Shown here: piece after piece, positions 57,633 to 64,000 of the stretch
How the letters are laid out: the number at the start of each line of letters is the position of its first letter
Numbering within the stretch: position 1 is the first letter of the stretch
Source of the DNA: Taenia hydatigena
Lineage: Eukaryota > Platyhelminthes > Cestoda > Cyclophyllidea > Taeniidae
Assembly (NCBI GenBank): GCA_036345935.2
Contig: JADWOT020000003.1
Location: 22,152,509-22,216,508 of the forward strand
DNA length: 64,000 nt
Direction: 5' to 3'
Position numbers and translations under genes: made by a program
The notes under the pieces: generated by a model
The model's database searches: none
What the model was told of the DNA's origin: nothing
Seen by the model: the letters and a program-made list of their open reading frames with translations, nothing else

Positions 57633-60600
57633 CTAGGGGAGTGTTCGGTTCTGCCATTTCTCCTGAATTGACCGCAGCAATACAAGGGCCCGGTTCTCCT
57701 CCGCCGAAGTCAGCATGCCGGTACCTCGAAGATGTGTGATCTTCGTGACCAGCATGGAGAGAATATCGTCGCCGAGCTCCTTCACTGCGTCGTCGTTCAT
57801 ACGAAGGTGGTTCACCGCCTCCTGTAGAAATCTGTGTGTGCGAGGATGGATGTTAAAGCAGGAAATTAAACCCAACGTATCCCCTAAAGCAGAACGTTCG
57901 CCGTTTAAAAAGCACTACAGGGACATTTCCAAAGCATCTAAAGCAAGAAATACCTTTCACGTTTTGGAAGAACTGTTTCATATGAGATGAATTAGAAATC
58001 TGCACGTTGGAAACTTAGGATCTAGCTGAGCCACTTTCATCGCCTCTGTCATCAGACTAGGTGAGTTTGGGATCGCACCTTTATTGAGAAGTATGATATT
58101 GGAACTTAAGAAGGGAGTGAGCCCTCGTAGCCTACGAGTCCTACAGCCACAATGACGCCAATTGTAACTTTTTTGGCCAAATGAACTTCAAAACCCAAAG
58201 ATTTTATTGCCCTCAAATCGAGAATGTCTCCCACTTTATTACAATGCTGTAAACTCAACCGATCTATTTGCGACAAGTTTTTGCAACGCTGAGCTTCGCG
58301 CAAATATGATGCTGGTAGTGAACAAGTTGTCACTTCACCACTGAAAAAGTTTGCCCCACAATAACGCGAGTAACTTCGAAGACCAAAAATATAATAAAAG
58401 CTGAAAGCATTGCACCTCTGTCCTCAAAATCTCATGAACGATGCGACAACTCGCATCGAGATAAAGACGACGGTCAGAATAGTCTTTATTTACGGCTGAA
58501 CAGTGGTTTCCAAGTCTATTTCCCGTTAGGATACATTTGCGGAGCATAGTTTAATCGGAACCCGGTGGCGGGAATGTAGAGAATAGCAGGAACACATTGG
58601 TTTGTGCCATTACATATGCCTTGACCTGCACAACAGAGGTCAACTCAGAACATGCCAAAGGCCACTGACTGTCGCAGTAGCTTTTCCTGCGTTTATGCTA
58701 AAATACACATGCACAAAAATACATGCATTTTCAAGCATTTCACCTTCCTTCATTTCAAAATTTCATTCATAAATGAATCAAATTGGATGGAATAAAAAGA
58801 TGATACTACCTATCCTAAGGCCGATTCCACACGGCCATCCAGTTTGATTGAAAATGTACGACTATCGTAGGTAAATTTGATCATGAGCAAGTACGGCTAA
58901 ATTCATTTTCAAAACTTGGTGTTGAGACCCCTCACAATAAAAAAAGTAGTAGTTACGAATTTTGAGCGATTCGATTCTTTGTAACCAATGGCTCAATGAT
59001 GCTCGATAAAGTGTAAATTCCAGCGTTTCAAAAAAGCGAAAGAAGGAACTCACGATATCTTCATTTCTAACTGCTCTTGAAGTTGCCCACAGCTGAGTTG
59101 ATGGATTAGGGAGAGGAGAAGCTCCTGTTTCACATTCTGTCGGAAGAGTTGCACCACTGGAACGTTCTGCAACACCTTCAGCAATAGCGTCTGGCTCGCC
59201 GAGGTCAGCGCCTTCAGAGAGGTAAACAGACAAAGAACTAGGCTTTGTAGCACAAGTTATTCCCTTGAGGGGCGCCACCATCTGCGACCACTTTTAACAT
59301 TAAAAGAGTCGAGTTGCAACTAATCGTCAGTAAATTCATCATGAGACCATCCTCATCCGACGCCCTGACCGCTCCTATGGTTAGCATGAAGCACCAATCC
59401 GAGATCAAAATTGACACCGAATCTAAGAGGCTATTTGTTCATTAAAGACCCCGACAAACCGCAGTTTTTTAAAAACGTCGCGAAGGTGCACTGTCGCGTC
59501 TTTCACATATCGAAAACCTCCTAACAAAAATTTCCTGTGATGTCATGGAAGGGTCGAGATGTGATGTCATCTTAAACAATAACTTCCTTTTGGAACCATT
59601 TTAGCCCAAAACATTAAGCGACCCTAAAAATGAAAAACAATGCAGATTAAGAGGGAAGGAGTTGTTATGATGCACCGAAAGGCACAAATTAGTCTAAACC
59701 TAGTAGATAAGTTTAAAGGACCAAATAGCTCCGCCTGAGGAATACACTGCTTACCGTCTCAAGAGCCTCGACATACTGATGGTTTTGAATGAGCATGAGA
59801 GCCGACTGGTAAGGGTCCGCAGATGCAGTGCCTCCCGAAATGAAGTTTCTCAATTGCTGCTTGCTACCACCTCCGTCGAAGGCTGATCTTGAGTCCTTTA
59901 CCGACAAGTCTCCCCCTGCTGTTAATGCCGATGACATTGCAACCTCTGGCGCTGGTGGTTGCGGCTGCTGTTGTGAAGCTACCTTTAGCAACTCATTTAG
60001 TTGAGTTGCAACTTTTGCCTATCAGTCGAATGAAAAAAGACATTGCTTTAATTTAGCTAATGCTAAGAAACCTCATCAAATACGAGCGTCAGCATGCGCT
60101 GTTCTATCTTCAGGTGAGTGAGTTCTGTTAATATTGCAGAACCATCCATGACGAGTCTATCTGCCTCAGGTCGATTCCTTCCTGCTCTACTCACCCATCC
60201 ATCAGCTTACGCAAATATTCCAGCTTTACACGGAAAGTGACAAACTAGGGCTTACCTAAGTTTTGTTCGAATGGACAAGTTTGAACGTGAAATGGACTAA
60301 ACAGGTGAATGAAATGAGGGTAATCTTAGCAGAAATCCAACAATTAATCCATATCTAGGCAAAGCGAATACACTTTTAAGAAGAGCACATTTTGAGCTAC
60401 AACTGTAACCTGGTCACCTTCCTTGAATACAAGTAATTTTCCTTCGAAGTTTGGAGGTCGAACATAAAAAACTCTTACCACAATGTCCTTGGACAACCGA
60501 GTGACCTGATCATCGAACTTTCGAGTTGATGCATCAATCTTGTCACGCGAGGACTGAACACCAGAATCCATCTTCGTAATGATTAATTGCATGTCTAATG

Positions 60601-63600
60601 GGAAAACAGCAGCAGTTTTAAAATTCCAAGAAATTTTGTCAATTTCACTAAATAGCCCTTGCGTTACTGAGGCGGCATGTCCTAACTTGTTTGCTTTGCT
60701 GAAAAAGCAACTATTTTTAAGCATGCCCGTAGTTTAAGCAGTACGGACACCTCCAAGCACCACGAAGTGAACTCCTTGTGAAGACCCACATTAATGATTT
60801 CAACCTTTAATACGAGAAACCTGATGTGGGAGTGAACCATTGACTTTAGTGATTACGTCCGTAAAAAAATACGTATGGTAAAAGGATGTGAAGGCTTGGA
60901 AAATTCTACTCTGCAGAAGGATTTTAACTTGGAAAAAAGGGAGTAAGGTGAAAATGGCCTAACGAATTGAAAGCAATCACGGTGAAAGAAGGGGAGTAAG
61001 TACATCTCAAATTACGGCTGGGCAACAAGATTCGAACCTGATCACCGTTCAAACAACTGATCAGGCAAAGAGGCTTTCCGGGTAGCCGAATGATCGTTGC
61101 CTATCAAATCTTGCCATTCGGTGCACAAAAATGCTCGCATTTGCTCCAGAAATAATCCAGTAGTTATTGCCTCTAATCTTGGAACAAATGACACAGCTAA
61201 GAATGAAGGCAGCAGACAGCGGGTTGAAAGTAATTGCGATGCAGTTTTTTGGATACCTCTGCTTATAATCAACAATGCTTGAAATCATAATTAGCATTCA
61301 AACGTTAAAAACCTTAATCACGATAACAAAGAAGCCACCAAAATATATAAGTTGATCACAAGGAATGAATTAACAGTATGAGTGTAAGATTTAATGACAT
61401 TCAAGGTTTTCCAGTGGTAGACGTTACAGACCTCAGCCTTAGAAAATGACCTGGTTAGTCGGCTCAGATGCTACTTGCATAAAAAATAACGCCGAAGAAC
61501 TAGAAAGCTCCTTTCAAGCTATCAATCTGACCTCGGAAGGAGAAAATCCGAACCGCGATGAAGTGATCAATAATGATGGGTTCAAAACAGGCGTGGTGAA
61601 AGGAGGCGAACAAACTTTTTTCCACTTAGCAACCTTCGACAATGATTGCCGCTTCAACAATAAAGGATTTTGAATAGTGTCAAGATAGCAACTAGGTGCT
61701 ACGTGAAGTAAAGGGGGTGACCGAGCTAGTCTTAACTTCGGAAACTGAGGTATCAGATAACCATGATCGGGAGAGATGTAGTAATTTTTTGTGATTGTCA
61801 TTCCTTAAAAAATGAATTATTGTAAAGGAAAGAGGGACGAAAAGCCTAGCCATATAACAGGACAAATGGATGACTTCCAGGTAAAAAACCAGCCAATTAA
61901 GGCTCACGTTGGCTCAGAGCGCTTTTGACGAGTTCATCCAATTCTTTGGTAAGTTTGTCAATTCCCCTGGTAAATGCTGGCACAAGCACTCTACGTATTT
62001 CCTCGCGGTAAGCAATCGTCATACTGGGTGCAATTGTCGCGCTCATTTGGCCCGAGAAGTACTGGGCAAACTTCTGCAACACAGAAAAGACGTTTGTGAT
62101 AAAATAACGGCAAGGAAAGTGAGGGAGGAGAAAAACGGAGAGATTTAACACCAGCCTACTGGATCGACGATGACGGAGAGCATCCGGTCAGCCACTGTCT
62201 TAGGCAGAGGACTCAACATCTCCTCCAGGGAGGCTCGCAAATGCTGACGCAGGGGCTCAAGGATTATGGGAATATCTAGCAATGAACGAAAACAAGCAAC
62301 CATGTAGTAAAGTAACGATCATTTTGGTAAAGCATTTGAAAATGTGATTTTTTAGGCTCTCTAGCTTCCGGTGCTATCTTCATTGAGGTATTATACCTAC
62401 ACCCGCGATCCATACTTGAGTTCAAATAACGTTAAAATCAAACCAAGGGGGAAAAAAGTCAGAAGAATGGCATCCCTTCTTTCCTCATAGCCATTAATTA
62501 CCACCGCCAACATAACCTCGATATAAGAGAATTTTTCGGCATAGCTGAACCATCCCAGCGTGGAAAGCGTTAAGGTGCTCGAAACACGGTTCCTTGACAT
62601 TTAAAAACGGTGGTTAAATGTGGCCTACCCATACAATGCAAATCGATTAATGGTGATGAGCCGAACTTGCTACTCAGCATTACTCACAGTAACACCACAA
62701 TAGCATGATTGCTATATGGCTTGCAGATGCCATTACCCATTTCCACACCACTCCTGTTCGCCCCAAAAGTAAAAACCTGGCATTGTTAATCACTTCACAG
62801 AATAATTGTCAAGGGTTGAGAGGCAGATAGTAAAAAACCGAGATAAAGAGTTAAGCTTTAAATTTTCGATAACAGACAAGTTCGCACCACGTTTGAAATC
62901 ATTCAAGCAGGACTAAACCCACTAATGTCCTTTCCCATCTTCCTTAATTGTGCTCATTGTGGTTTAAAAATGTTTTTTTCCACTTCCCCTAAGAATCTAT
63001 CCTTGGAAGCAGATTATGTACCTGGAACCATGTGTTTTCACAGCAATACAATTAAACAGAAAGTGAATTTAAAGCTAACAGCATTGAGAGACAGATATTG
63101 AAGACTAAAAGCCGATTCAATGGAATGAGGACACTAAAACGAGCGCGCAAGTCAAGTATGGATTTCAAATTTTCAGCTGTGATGTAGGAAGGGATGCTGC
63201 CATCGCAGTACTGCACAAAGTATTAATTGCTGAAACACGCGTCAATGGTCAGTTCACTCCAGACACCGTTAATAAAGAAGGCGGGAAATAGCGTCGTGAA
63301 CGAAGGCGTAAAATCGGGATCTGTGACGATCTACTTTTATCCACAGAAGACTTCAAGCGTAGCACAGTACAGTAGTGGAATGGTTTTAAAATGCATATAA
63401 TTCAAATCTTTTTTTCAGGAAACGATTCCCATGAGTTGGATACGTTTATGAATGTAGTTTGCATCCCCAGAAATTTGTCATTCTGATATAAATTCAGGTT
63501 TCGGTTTGGCTTGAACGACCCTCCGGATTCAAATCTACCATCAAACGAAGGGTGCGCCATTTTACCTTTGGATGTCATCAACTAAGCAAATTCTAACAAC

Positions 63601-64000
63601 AGTTTTTATTGATGAATTCAAAAACTTCCACTTACTCGACTGAAAGATGTTTTGAATTTCAGTCCGTATGACGTTACGCGTCTGATCTTGCAAGGCCTGC
63701 ATCTGCTTGGCGTCCAAAAGAGATGTCGCCTGTGGTTTTTTTGTTGAAGTCTTTGAGGCGGCAGAGTTCTGTATATTATTCAATAATGTTTCCACATGCA
63801 TTAACTGTTTTGTTGTCTCGGCTTTCTGTTTGCGCACTTCGGTTACAGAAGAGAAGAGGGAAAGGCGGCAGTGAGTGAATGTGAGGTAAAGGAAGGATTA
63901 TGAGAAAGGGTAAGATGGGGTAACTCACCTTGATCCATCAGCTGATTGGCCCAAGGGGGTGACGTGGAGGTTACGGTGGTGTTGGTAGCGGTGGAGGGGG
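57633..64000 (-). CDS. EDC4: Enhancer of mRNA-decapping protein 4, C-terminal part
   Basis: Partial: the gene continues past the right edge. Exons, 5' to 3': 64000-63929, 63836-63636, 62275-62160, 62073-61908, 60594-60479, 60164-60072 (start uncertain), 60018-59755, 59211-59054, 57831-57633. The first ones encode coiled-coil helices (VRKQKAETTKQLMHVETLL) and an alpha-helical stretch with YREEIRRVLVPAFTRGIDKL, as in human EDC4. The last three give the C-terminal helical domain (YQSALMLIQNHQYVEALETAL, LLLSLIHQL, ISFLQEAVNHLRMNDDAV). EDC4 scaffolds DCP1-DCP2 in P-bodies; the C-terminal domain mediates self-association and XRN1/DCP2 contacts. The WD40 part should lie beyond 64000. Similarity is good at several points; exon 60164-60072 has competing acceptors and is tentative. 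Confidence 0.85.

Noticed and set aside
60170..60250. Short open exon-like segment (VKLEYLRKLMDG) in the EDC4 gene
   Set aside because: It would need a 17-nt intron or a frameshift to join the next exon, so it was left out of the model.
61015..61090. Minus-strand tRNA-like stretch with a GGTTCGAATC box
   Set aside because: A B-box-like motif is present but no convincing A box, anticodon arm or acceptor stem could be drawn.
63150..63250. Candidate EDC4 exon between 63636 and 62275
   Set aside because: No acceptor and donor combination keeps the frame; the direct join of 63636 to 62275 does.

Overview
The window is nuclear DNA of a parasitic flatworm, most likely a taeniid tapeworm (Echinococcus/Taenia group). 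This rests on the protein families present, spliced genes that mix introns under 40 nt with kilobase introns, spacing typical of spliced-leader trans-splicing, and many ~185-bp long terminal repeats of a non-coding, TRIM-like retrotransposon, a class I recall being described from taeniids. All exon models were built by eye from splice sites, reading phase and protein similarity. Most spliced totals divide by three and end in a stop, but none has RNA support.

Layout: 1-1861, 3' part of a GPALPP1 (DUF3752) gene (-). 3370-8231, MPPE1/PGAP5 metallophosphoesterase (-), lying 135 bp behind the proteasome beta-5 gene PSMB5 (8367-9316, -), probably one operon. 9359-14513, a repeat field containing a complete 738-bp TRIM-like element (10968-11705) with target-site duplication, PBS-like site, PPT and two LTRs. 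14514-14837, LC8 dynein light chain (-). 15420-16457, more LTRs. 16853-17383, RPL30 (+). 18385-21892, a POM121/NUP153-like FG nucleoporin (-). 22837-25587, solo LTRs and a second LTR pair around a non-coding interior. 25916-26347, a secreted or GPI-anchored Ly6/uPAR-fold protein (+). 26681-40134, a BSDC1 gene (-) whose exon 2 is flanked by a ~510-bp nearly identical inverted repeat lying in the two neighbouring introns. 40965-49400, a 19-exon TRPM-type cation channel (+), divergent from BSDC1. 50462-51955, WWOX (+) with introns of 27-41 nt. 51960-54796, more LTR fragments. 54797-55551, ATXN7L3/SGF11, a SAGA deubiquitinase-module zinc-finger protein (+). 57633-64000, the 3' part of EDC4, the decapping scaffold (-), running off the right edge.

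The genes are mostly unrelated housekeeping and signalling genes: protein turnover, GPI-anchor remodelling, translation, nuclear pore, mRNA decay, chromatin and ion channel. The only likely co-transcribed pair is PSMB5-MPPE1. BSDC1 and TRPM share an 830-bp divergent promoter region. The most unusual signals are the exon-flanking inverted repeat in BSDC1, the non-coding LTR elements, the ultra-short introns, and altered active-site or ligand positions in WWOX, MPPE1 and TRPM.
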